Of a stretch of DNA of 64,000 nucleotides, positions 53,691 through 64,000 are shown in pieces; positions within the stretch are counted from its first letter, which is position 1, and each line of letters opens with the position of its first letter. Below the pieces are notes generated by a model. The model was not told the origin of the DNA. It made no database searches and was given only the letters and a program-made list of their open reading frames with translations. A program made the translations under genes and the position numbers. Source of the stretch: Neostapfia colusana (taxonomy: Eukaryota; Streptophyta; Magnoliopsida; Poales; Poaceae); the NCBI GenBank assembly GCA_030760725.1, contig JASWHV010000012.1:45911652-45975651 (forward strand), in the 5' to 3' direction.

Positions 53691-56600
53691 TGTAACACCC
53701 CAAAAATTCTTGTTAAGACCCTAAATCATGTTAAGAGGGGAATTTAAAAATTTTTGGACGTGTTGCATGTTTTGCAAAAAATCAAATTCAAACTGGAATT
53801 CAAATTAAACTCAAAACAGAAAAGAAATAGAAAAAGAAAAAAAGAACACAGAAAAAAACCGGCCAGTGGGCCGCAACCCACCAGCCGGCCCAACCAGAAC
53901 CCGCGCCAGCCCGCAGCCGCGCGCGCCCCTTTCCTCCCACTGACAGGCGGGGCCCGCCAGTTCTTCGTCTACCTCGAGCCCGCGTCGGACTCTCTCACCC
54001 CGAATCCAAACCGATCCGGATTTCTGCGAATCCCAGCCGAATTTCGCTCGGGGGCGACGCGAACTCGATCTAAACCACCCTGCCGCCCTCCCCCGTCTAT
54101 AAAAACCCCGGCCTCGTTCTGTTTTTCCCACGCGATCTGCTGTTTTTCCTCCGGTGAGAACCCGAGCCTTCTCCGGCGAATTCTGGCCGATCTACGCTTG
54201 GAAATTCCGATCTAACTCGCTGGTCTTGATCCACCGCCTCCGGGGAACCTTGCAGGTGCAGAAAACTCGGTGACTTACGGTGTAAACACAGCGCCGACGA
54301 GCCTCGCCGTGAATTCACCTCGGACCTCGTCGCCGATCACCTTCCAGGACCTCCGAGCTCAAGAAAACCCCCGAGGTGAGATCCCCGACCTCCCCTCCAC
54401 CGATCTATGCCATAAAATCACAGTTCTAGGAAGAATTCTCGAAGATCCAAAAATCTCCGGCGAGATCACCGCTTCCCGCCGCCGTGCGCCGCCGGCAGCG
54501 CCGCCCGCGCTCGATCATAGCGACGTGGCCGCTTGTGCGCCGTTTATTTTAAATCGCACGGTAGGGTTTAAATCCCCGCGTACCGGTTCGACGTTATAAT
54601 CTCAGCCGTCGGTTCAAAATCGGACGGTCCACGTCAGCCCCGCGTTATAAAGACTGGAAATCTTATGTGCTACCCCCTGGGGTTCTCGGGAAATAAGAGC
54701 TAGCCCCGGAAACTTCTGACCTAGCCCCTGGAACTTCAGAAAATCATGTAAATTCATTTAAAAATCAGTTTTAGCCCTGGACTTAATAAAAATTAGGAAA
54801 AACACCTCTGTTATGAGTAGCTAGACCCCTGAAAATTGTTAAAATAATATTATAGACCCTGTAGTGGGGTGAGTTTACCTTTTTAACCCTGTTTGATATT
54901 TAATTTAGGAAATTGAATATGTGGCTAGTATTTAAAATTTAAAAAGTGGGACAAACATATTGTCAAAATTAAATTAAAAACTTCCTCAGTACTTAGAAAA
55001 CTTTGGAGTGAGATAAAAATAGATTTTGGGCTGAAATGAATCTGTTTAATTTATCATTCACATTTATTAGTTATAGGGACACATTTTTAAGTAAAGAATA
55101 GTTCTGAAAATAGGGAAAATAAATGTAAAATAGTTTACATCAGAGGAAAAGGTCAAAAAATATATTATTAAATATTTTAGATCAGAACCTATTCTGTTTA
55201 GATGATGTGTCTTGTTATTTTCATAATAAAGTTCACATTTAGGCATCGGAAATAAATCTGAAAATATAGCAACTAGTAAATGATAAATGAAGTTTCAAAA
55301 ATCCAAAGAATTCAGTTTAGGGTTGGTAGAAATTCTGAAGACACATATGGAGTAGGAAAATACCTTTCATGTATACTTGGTAGCTAAAAGGTGTAGTAGT
55401 TAAATATAAGGAATTTATTTAAATTGGAAACTCATATATATAGTATGTAAGCATAAATACAAAAGTAGGAATCATATACACATGATTAAAAGTATATGTA
55501 AGCCAAAGATCAACACACATAGAGTAACCACAACACATATAATTGTGAATGACTTTCATAAATGTGAATGTGTGGTTTGTTTGAAGTGGAAGTGTGAACT
55601 ATGTCTTATGGATTGTTGTTTTTCTTTTGCTATGTGTGATGGTATGATGTAGAACCTGCTCCAGAGCAGGTTCTCCCTTTCCAAGATCAGGACTACCCAT
55701 TCCAAGAGCAGCAGGAAGGAGGCAAGTGTCCTTGACCACTTTGATCCTATAATAGGATGTGTAGATAGAATTATTTGCATTGTCAAATGAAATATGAAAC
55801 CCATGCTAGGAAGTTTCCCTAGAATTGCATTACCTTGTTTTCCTTGTAGCTTGGGTTGGGATTCATTTTATCATGTCATTTATTATTATGCATATGCTTA
55901 GCCATGCTTAGAATGGGATATTTGGAAAATGAGATCATCAGTTTATTTTACCATACTCTTGAATGAGATATTGTGAGTTATGTAGAGGTAGCGATCAAGG
56001 CAAGTTGGATGTTTTGGTTGTGTGCTGGGTGCAGGAGACTCGGGTTTGTGTTTAGTACTTGCCTGGATCCTAAGGACCGGTTCATGGAGCATGTAACCTG
56101 GCTTTACCGTGCCAACCACATGCTGAGATGGGGCAGCTTGGCCAATTAATTAGGTGTATCCCCGGCGTAGTATGGGTGTGTTGGATAGTGCGGGGAGTAG
56201 TTGTCAGCTGGACTACCATATGAACCGCAAGGCTCAAGAAGGGGCCACTGCAGCGGGGTTGGAGTCTCTTGTATGCTGTTAGGGGTGAAACCTCAGTGGG
56301 CCCACGCTCGTCGGGAATTCCTTTGTAAAGGCTTCGTAGTGATCTCCTGGCTACACACCTGGGAAGTGTGAATGTGGTTCGTAGCCACTGGCATAATGGA
56401 GGTTCTTTTAGTCCACCCGGCAACGGGGGATGAAATCACTACATGTGGGTACAGTGGTACAAACTCTGCAGAGTCAAAACTGTCATGATAGCCGTGCTCA
56501 CGGTCAAGAGCGGCTTGGACTTATTCATGATTAGAGGAGTGATGGTTTTGGAAGTTGTGGCTGTTAAGCGGGGAGCTTAACATTGGAAATGATGTTATGG

Positions 56601-57125
56601 TTATTGGATTATGATGATGGGATGGGAGATTGGGACCATTTCATCCGTGTAGTAATGTAGGTACTTAATAAGCTAAGGTGATAGGTATAAATTGCGTAGT
56701 GCTTCAACCATGAGTTCAACCTCTCCTTGTTCTAGCCATGAATGATATAATTTCCCACACTTGCTGAGTACCATTGGTACTCAACCTTGCATATTTTGTT
56801 GGTTTATATTGCTGCTCAGGTCAAGATAATGAGGTGGTGTATAATGACCAAGACTTTGGACCCGAAGAAGGTTTCTAGGTTCATGGAGACCCCCGGGCAA
56901 CGCCTGTGACGGAGCCCTAAAGAATAATATTCCGCTGCTAGTTTATTTACTTGTGATGAACTTATTATTGTCCATCGAGACATTTGCTATGTAAGACTTA
57001 TTCATATTCGACACCTGGCTTGTAATAAATGATGCTTCACTATTTGTCATCACATGTATGAGAAAATGATACTGGCATACATGTGATATTCACTTGGTTG
57101 TTCTTCGGAAAAACCGGGTGTGACA
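53691..57125 (+). mobile_element. T-6: 5' LTR (3,435 bp)
   Basis: TGTAACACCC to GGGTGTGACA. TATAAAAA lies at 54098-54105 and AATAAA at 57024-57029. Palindromes ACTCTGCAGAGT (56463-56474) and CTGTCATGATAG (56480-56491, one G-U pair) are present. At 53919-53935 a GC-rich stretch differs wholesale from the 3' LTR (62574-62588). Confidence 0.95.
54256..56878 (+). other. Candidate spliced small ORF in T-6 5' LTR (exons 54256-54375, 55653-55721, 56820-56878)
   Basis: The three exons are open and in one phase with the standard 120, 69 and 59 nt. Exon 3 differs from the T-2 exon at three positions, all synonymous (QDNEVVYNDQDFGPEEGF in both). Exon 2 ends GGAG/GCAAGTG. The 3' LTR copy of exon 1 (from 62909) has TAA at its second codon, so only the 5' LTR copy is open. 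Confidence 0.5.
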
Positions 57126-57129
57126 GAAG

Positions 57130-57142
57130 TGGTATCAGAGCC
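57130..57142 (+). other. T-6: primer-binding site
   Basis: TGGTATCAGAGCC, 4 bases after the 5' LTR end. Confidence 0.9.
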
Positions 57143-57176
57143 AAGATTGCCCGTAGGAACGTGGACCTAGGTAGAA

Positions 57177-57524
57177 ATGAACGTGCAGCAAGGGACTTTC
57201 CATGAGCACATGGACTTGTGCTTGGAGGATGCTGCTATGCTCAGCACTCGACTGCAGGAGTGTCAGCAAGAGCTTCAGGATGTTCGGAACACCCTGAAGG
57301 AAACGGAGGCGTTGCTGCGAGCCTGCCTGAGGGCGAGAGAAAGAGGAGATGGGAATGAACTGTGTGTCACCGCAAATGATACATGGACTCCTGACTCCCC
57401 AGATCGTCGGGCGATAAGGCGTCGTCGCACTTCTCCACCAGCAGCCTCCCCACCCAAAGCAGAGTCAGAAGGCAGCCGAAATGATGAGGAAGATCCCGAG
57501 GAGCCAGCTCAAGAAAACGAGTAG
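57177..57524 (+). pseudogene. T-6: additional ORF, N-terminal half deleted
   Basis: An open frame of 115 codons keeps only the coiled-coil part (MDLCLEDAAMLSTRLQECQQ) and the RRRRTSP/acidic tail. Compared with T-2, everything from the leader after TAGAAATG to the codons before GTGCAGCAAGG is missing, a deletion of several hundred bases closed at a short ACG match. The ATG used here is created by that join. The conserved EEW/RAT block is lost. Confidence 0.8.
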
Positions 57525-57828
57525 TGTAGAGTCCTTCCCTTAGTTAGCAAGATGTCGAATAGTCGAGTCGTTACGTTAAGTTAATGGTGTGTTAATGCTT
57601 GGTGTGTGACGTGAGTTGTGGAAGCCATGAGCAATTGTCCACAGCCTCATCTTTAGATTGTTTTGCTTTGGTGTGTGAACCCACATGAAATAATATTGCA
57701 TTTATTTTTGTGTGAGAAATGAACCCTCAGAAAAGTATAACAAAGCCTCAACACTTCAAAGTACAAACAAATGAAAGTAGTAAGATGATACTAAATGCTT
57801 TCAAATTAACATTGGTTGATTCTGCCAG

Positions 57829-60800
57829 ATGGCCGGAAGAGGAAAAGGACGTGCTGCCAACCCCGCCAACAACAACGATGAGGCATGCAACCCTCATCTT
57901 TCTGGAGGCCAGGACCGGGGTGGTCGTCGTGAAGGAGTTGATCCCCTCCACCAAATGTTGGGGAATCAAAATCAGCTCATCCAGAACTTGACTCAAGTGG
58001 TGGCCAACTTGCATCAAGTTCTACCTCCACAAGCTGCACCACGCCAACCAAGGTTGAGTGAGTTTCTAGGAACTCAACCTCCAAAGTTTGCAAGTGCTGC
58101 TGAACCTCTGGAGGCAGATGATTGGCTAAAGACCATTGAAAGCAAGATGAGGATCATCCAGTGCCAAGGGTATGAGAGGGTGCTGTTTGCTCTCATCAAT
58201 TGCATGGACCTGCTGCTGATTGGTGGACCGCCTACGTGGCTGCCCATCATGACCCTGAGAACATCACTTGGGAAGAGTTCAAGCGTAGTTTCCGCAACCA
58301 TTACATCCCAAGATGTGAACTCAAAAACAAGAGGAAGGAGTTTTTGGGACTGCAGCAGGGGAACATGACGGTGAGGGAATACCTCACTAAATTTACTCAA
58401 CTATCCCGTTATGCCCCACGGGACATAGAGACTGATGAGCAGAAACAAGATTGTTTCGTGGAGGGACTTACCGCGGAGATGCAGTGTGCAATGTCCTCAA
58501 ATGAGTATGAAAGCTTCCAAAAGATGGTGGACAGAGCGTTTGTGGTGGAAAGGAAACTGAAGGCCTTGGAAAATGAGAATAAGAGGAAGGCCGGGTGGTC
58601 ACATCAAGCCTCAGGGAGCAACACCCGCCCACGTCTGATGCAGCAACCTACAGGGCAGACGAACCGTGCTGCGGTACCCTACTCAGCACCAAGAGGGTAC
58701 AAACCGAACTACAGGCCTCCGGCAGCACCAGAACAGCCACAACGTCAGTTTGCACAGCAACCTCGCCCGGCATATCCACCTTGACCAGCAGTGCAAGGAC
58801 CTCCAAACCAACCCCAAGACTATAAGGGCCAAGCCCCTAAGATTGGGGTGCAATGTTTTAGCTGTGGTGAAGTGGGGCACTATGCCCATAAGTGCCCAAA
58901 GAAGAAGCCCACGCAGCCACAACAGCAGAATGTAATGAGAGGACGGGTGAACCACGTCACTATGGAGGAAGCACAAGAGGCACCCGACGTGGTAGTTGGT
59001 AAGTTTCCTGCCAATTTACACATTGCAACCCTGCTGTTTGATTCTGGTGCTACCCACTCGTTCATTGCCCAAGGGTTTGTTAAGAAGCATGACCTAGCAA
59101 CAACACAAATGAACCATATGCTAGCCGTAAACTCTCCGGGTGGAGAAATAAGGACAAGACAAGTGTGTCCCAAGGTGAACCTAGACATTAATGGGGTAGT
59201 ATTTACTGCTAACCTCATAGTGATAGATTCACAAGGGATAGACATTATTTTGGGTATGGATTGGTTGACCAAACATAAGGGAGTCATCCATTGTTCGACC
59301 AGAACGGTGGAACTAACTCACCCTAGTGGCACAAGAGTAAAGTTCATAACAATACACGAGCCTAGGAGGGACATTAAATTAAATCAAGTTGAGGTGAAAG
59401 TTGAGGAAATCAGGACCATCAGGGAATATCCAGATGTTTTTCCGGAAGAGTTGCCAGGTATGCCTCCCGATCGTGAAGTGGAATTCGCAATTGAGCTAGT
59501 ACCTGGAACAGCCCTGATTTACAAAAGACCCTATCAGATGGACTCCAAGCAGCTAGAAGAACTCAAGGATCATTTGAGAGAATTGACGGAGAAGGGGTAT
59601 ATTCGCCCTAGTTCCTCACCATGGGGAGCTCCGGTGATATTTGTGCCCAAGAAGGACGGAACCCAAAGGTTATGCGTGGATTACCGTGCCTTGAATGAGG
59701 TAACCATCAAGAACAAGTACCCATTACCCCGCATGGAAGACTTGTTTGATCAGTTGAGGGGCGCTTGTGTGTTCTCGAAAATTGATCTCAGGTCGGGATA
59801 CCACCAACTCAAGATAAGGCAAACTGATATTCCCAAGACAGCTTTTGTATCTCGGTACGGACTGTATGAATACACCGTCATGCCTTTCGGGCTAACTAAT
59901 GTCCCGGCATACTTCATGTATCTCATGAACAAGGTATTCATGGAATATCTGGACAAATTTGTGGTGGTTTTCATAGATGACATTCTCGTCTTCTCCAAAG
60001 ATGAAGAAGAACATTAGAAACATCTAAGGTTGGTGTTGCAGAGGCTGAGAGAACACCAACTATATGCCAAGCTGAGCAAGTGTGAGTTTTGGCTGAGGAG
60101 AGTTCCCTTCTTAGGACATATAATCTCGGGGGGAGGAATCTCCGTAGATCCCGCCAAAATCGAGGATATACAGAAGTGGAAGACCCCTGGAAATGTCGAG
60201 GAAGTTCGAAGCTTTTTGGGATTGGCTGGATACTATCGGCGGTTTATTGAGGGATTCTCTAAGATCTCGAGACCCATTACCAAATTGTTGGAGAAGGGAA
60301 TCACATTCACATGGACGCCACAATGCGAAATGAGTTTTCAGGAGTTAAAGAAAAGACTGACAACAGCCCCAGTGCTGGTTATGCCAGATATGCAGAAGAA
60401 CTTCACGGTGTACTGCGATGCCTCTGGAAACGGGTTGGGATGTGTTCTCATGCAAGAAGGGCATGTCATGGCATATGCATCCCGGCAGCTTCGGAAGCAC
60501 AAGAAAAACTATCCAACACATGACTTAGAACTAGCCGCAGTGGTACACGCGTTGAAAATTTGGCGGCACTATTTGATGGGGAAGAGGACCGAGATATATA
60601 CGGATCATAAGAGTTTGAAGTACATTTTCACACAGCCAGACCTCAACCTCAGACAAAGGAGATGGTTAGAGCTAATCAATGACTTTGATGTGGGCATCAA
60701 CTATCATCCTGGGAAAGCAAACGTCGTGGCCGATGCTTTAAGTCGGAAAGTGCAGGTCAATAAGTTGAGCTTGAAGGACATGCCTGCAGAATTGAAGGAC

Positions 60801-62297
60801 GAGGTTATGAGGCTCAATCTATGCCTTGTAAATAGTGGTGAAGCCATTGCCATGGAAGTGGACTCCACACTCGAGCGAGACATCTGCGAGGGTCAAAAGA
60901 AAGACGAGAAGATACAAGAGATCAGACAACTCATCAAAGAAAATAAAGCTCCTGGTTTTAGAGAGGATGAACAAGGAACGGTGTGGCACGGGAAAAGAAT
61001 CTGTGTGCCAGAAGTAAAGGAGATCCGTGAATTGATTCTGAAGGAGGCTCATGATTCTGACTATTCCATTCATCCTGGGAGTACGAAAATGTACCAGGAC
61101 CTCAAGAGCAGGTATTGGTGGTATGGCATGAAGCGAGATGTTGCAGAACATGTTGCCCTATGTGACACATGTCAAGTGGTGAAAGCAGAACATCAACGAC
61201 CCGCGGGATTATTGCAACCACTCAAGGTGCCTGAATGGAAATGGGAAGAAATCAGCATGGATTTCATCGTGGGATTGCCTAGGACCTAATCAGGATATGA
61301 TTCGATATGGGTCATCATTGATAGGCTAACCAAGGTAGCTCATTTCATCCCCGTGAAAGAAAGCTACAGCGGATCCAAATTGGCAGAGCTGTACATGTCA
61401 AGGATCGTGTGTCACCATGGAGTGCCAAAGAAGATTGTGTCGGATCGAGGGACACAGTTCACCTCAAGGTTCTGGCAGAAGTTGCACGAAACCATGGGAA
61501 CCCATCTGAACTTTAGTTCTGCCTATCATCCCCAAACTGACGGGCAGACGGAGAGAACCAATCAGATCCTTGAAGATATGTTGAGGGCATGTGCACTCAA
61601 AAACAATAGGAGTTGGGACAAGAACTTACCGTATGCGGAGTTTTCCTATAACAACAGCTATCAAGCTAGTATGAAGATGTCGCCGTTTGAAGCTTTGTAC
61701 GGGAGGAAGTGTAGAACTCCCCTATTTTGGAACCAAACAGGGGAAAGTAAAGTGTTTGGTCCAGAAGTACTGCAAGAAGCCGAGGCGAAGGTGAGGGAAA
61801 TTCGCAATAAATTGAGGATAGCACAGACACGCCAAAAGAGCTATGCCGATGTACGAAGAAGAGAGCTCGTTTTCAACGTCGGAGACTATGTCTATCTCAA
61901 GGTGTCCCCTATCAGAGGACTTCGTCGGTTCAAGGTGAAAGGGAAGTTGTCACCGCGATACATCGGACCCTTTCAAGTTTTGGAGAGGAAAGGCGAAGTG
62001 GCGTATCAACTAGAATTACCGGCTCATCTATCGGATGTGCACGATGTATTCCATGTGTCACAACTCAAGAAATGCCTGAGGACGCCTGAAGAGGCGTTAC
62101 CCATAAATGAAGTGAACGTAGCTGAGGATTTGTCTTATGCCGAGCAACCATACAAGATTTTGGAGACAATGGAACGGCTCACCAGAAATAAAAGAATCCG
62201 GATGTGCAAGGTGCAGTGGAAGCATCACTCAGAAGAGGAAGCAACCTGGGAGCTGGAAGATGAGCTAAAGGCACAATTTCCGGAATTGTTTTCTTAG
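57829..62297 (+). pseudogene. gag-pol: T-6: gag-pol with one frameshift and three stops
   Basis: Full length from ATG 57829 to TAG after EFPELFS... (62297; here QFPELFS). A C is missing near 58190 in gag. Stops are TGA 58782-58784 (CGA to TGA at a CpG), TAG 60015-60017 and TAA 61287-61289. All domains are present: CCHC knuckle (about 58858-58899), DSG protease (about 59040), FIDD RT (about 59970), RNase H (NYHPGKANVVADAL), integrase (DTCQ, SMDFIVGLP, SDRGTQF, QTERTNQ) and chromodomain with Trp intact (TWELEDELK). Downstream of the frameshift the frame is constant to the end. Confidence 0.93.
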
Positions 62298-62328
62298 AAT
62301 CATCAATCTCGAGGCCGAGATTTCTTTT

Positions 62329-62336
62329 AAGGGGGG
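62329..62336 (+). other. T-6: polypurine tract
   Basis: AAGGGGGG followed by TAGAGT directly before the 3' LTR at 62343. Confidence 0.85.
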
Positions 62337-62342
62337 TAGAGT

Positions 62343-64000
62343 TGTAACACCCCAAAAATTCTTGTTAAGACCCTAAATCATGTTAAGAGGGGAATTTAAA
62401 AATTTTTGGACGTGTTGCATGTTTTGCAAAAAATTCAAATTCAAACTAGAATTCAAATTAAATTCAAAACAGAAAAGAAATAGAAAAAGAAAAAAAGAAA
62501 ACAGAAAAAAAAACCGGCCAGTGGGCCGCAACCCACCAGCCGGCCCAACCAGAACCCGCGCCAGCCCGCAGCCCTGAAGGCGAGAACTCCCACTGACAGG
62601 CGAGGCCCGCCAGTTCTTCGTCTACCTCGAGCCCGCGTCGGACTCTCTCACCCTGAATCCAAACCGATCCGGATTTCTGCGAATCCCAGCCAAATTTCGC
62701 TTGGGGGCGACGCGAACTCGATCTAAACCACCCCGCCGCCCTCCCCCGTCTATAAAAACCCCGGCCTCGTTCTGTTTTTCCCACGCGATCTGCTGTTTTT
62801 CCTCCGGTGAGAACCCGAGCCTTCTCCGGTGAATTCTGGCCGATCTACGCTCGGAAATTCCGATCTAACTCGCTGGTCTTGATCCACCGCCTCCGGGGAA
62901 CCTTGCAGGTGCATAAAACTCGATGACTTGCGGTGTAAACACAGCGCCGACGAGCCTCGCCGTGAATTCACCTCGGACCTCGTCGCCGATCACCTTCCAA
63001 GACCTCCGAGCTCAAGAAAACCCCCGAGGTGAGATCCCCGACCTCCCCTCCACCGATCTATGCCATAAAATCACAGTTCTAGGAAGTATTCTCGAAGATC
63101 CAAAAATCTACGGCGAGATCGCCGCTTCCCGCCTCCGTGCGCCGCCGGCAGCGCCGCCCGCGCTCGATCAGAGCGACGTGGCCGCTTGTGCGCCGTTTAT
63201 TTTAAATCGCACGGTAGGGTTTAAATCCCCGCGTACTGGTTCGACGTTATAATCTCAGCCGTCGGTTTAAAATCAGACGGTCCACGTCAGCCCCGCGTTA
63301 TAAAGACTGGAAATCTTACGTGCTACCCCCTGGGGTTCTCAGGAAATAAGAGCTAGCCCCAGAAACTTCTGATCTAGCCCCTGGAACTTCAGAAAATCAT
63401 GTAAATTCATTTAAAAATCAGTTTTAGCCCTGGACTTAATAAAAATGAGGAAACACTCCTCTGTTATGAGTAGCTAGACCCCTGAAAATTGTTAAAATAA
63501 TATTATAGACCCTGTAGTGGGGTGAGTTTACCTTTTTAACCCTGTTTGATATTTAATTTTGGAAATTGAATATGTGGCTAGTATTTAAAATTTAAAAAGT
63601 GGGACAAACATATTGTCAAAATTAAATTAAAAACTTCCTCAGTACTTATAAAACTTTGGAGTGAGATAAAAATAGATTTTGGGCTGAAATGAATCTGTTT
63701 AATTTATTATTCACATTTATTAGTTATAGGGACACATTTTTAAGTAAAGAATAGTTCTGAAAATAGGGAAAATAAATGTAAAATAGTTTACATCAGAGGA
63801 AAAGGTCAAAAAATATATTATTAAATATTTTAGATCAGAACCTATTCTGTTTAGATGATGTGTCTTGTTATTTTCATAATAAAGTTCACATTTACGCATA
63901 GGAAATAAATCTTTAAATATAGCAACTAGTAAATGATAAATGAAGTTTCAAAAATCCAAAGAATTCAGTTTAGGGTTGGTAGAAATTCTGAAGACACATA
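62343..64000 (+). mobile_element. T-6: 3' LTR, first 1,658 bases
   Basis: Matches 53691 onward closely to the end of the window, with scattered substitutions, small indels and one replaced block (62574-62588). Candidate exon 1 (from 62909) has a TAA. The remaining 1.8 kb, including exons 2 and 3 and the end, lies outside. Confidence 0.95.

Larger units (their letters stand above)
53691..64000 (+). mobile_element. T-6: Tekay-like element, 3' LTR cut by the window end
   Basis: It has a 5' LTR (53691-57125), PBS (57130), shortened additional ORF, gag-pol with one frameshift and three stops, polypurine tract and the first 1,658 bases of the 3' LTR (62343 on). It is inserted in the T-5 5' LTR; the left flank GTTGA is the expected target duplication. 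The LTR portions that can be compared are very similar, so it is the youngest insertion in that part of the window by position. Bases 57525-57828 between the additional ORF and gag hold nothing else. Confidence 0.95.

Noticed and set aside
1..64000. Host protein-coding genes, tRNA or rRNA genes
   Set aside because: Every long ORF with recognisable motifs belongs to a retrotransposon, and the remaining sequence is assignable to LTRs or element spacers.

Overview
The window is plant nuclear DNA made almost entirely of nested LTR retrotransposons. I see no convincing host gene, tRNA, rRNA or CRISPR array. Very long LTRs (2.8-4.1 kb), chromodomain Ty3/gypsy polyproteins, TGGTATCAGAGC primer-binding sites (initiator tRNA-Met type) and GC-rich LTR leaders suggest a large grass genome, but the sequence alone does not give the species.

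Family labels are mine. T is a Tekay/Del-like chromovirus with LTRs of about 3.4 kb, in copies T-1 to T-6. U and V are two related Ty3/gypsy families with LTRs of about 2.8 and 3.0 kb. W is a 4.1-kb solo LTR. X is a Copia-like LTR used as a landing site. Layout: T-1 LTR, plus strand (1-3024, cut by the window edge); X fragment (3025-3352) split by solo LTR W (3353-7417, TSD GTTTT), X resuming to 8048; U, plus strand, with its 5' LTR (8049-10882) and decayed internal region to 14008; T-2, minus strand, nearly intact (14009-26706, TSD GTTCG) inside U; U resumes in its reverse transcriptase (26712-27221); V, minus strand, sits in U (LTR 27222-30232, pol to 31865); a same-orientation chain of T copies, minus strand, sits in V's pol: T-3 (31866-42462), a rearranged piece T-4 (42463-44618), an LTR shared between neighbours (44619-48026), T-5 (48027-53690); T-6, plus strand (53691 to beyond 64000), sits in the 5' LTR of T-5. 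Nesting order is U, then V or T-2, then the T-3/4/5 chain within V, then T-6.

The elements use standard Ty3/gypsy machinery: gag with a CCHC knuckle, protease, reverse transcriptase, RNase H, integrase and a C-terminal chromodomain. T, U and V also carry at least remnants of a sense ORF between the primer-binding site and gag; T and U versions share a recognisable block. T-2 is the only copy with one long open gag-pol frame, and even that ends early in the chromodomain. All others have stops, frameshifts or deletions.

The most interesting signal lies in the LTRs. In all four families (T, U, V, W) the LTR looks like a small spliced transcription unit: a TATA box (not located in W), a short exon bounded by AG and an unusual GC-type donor (GCAAG), a last exon ending in a stop codon, then AATAAA. 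Exon phase is preserved in every family although sequence has diverged. The intron between these two exons holds a cluster of short palindromes whose arms change together between families. A second signal is a ten-unit CACGTG (G-box/ABRE-like) array upstream of the TATA box in V, where U has an unrelated 20-bp purine minisatellite.
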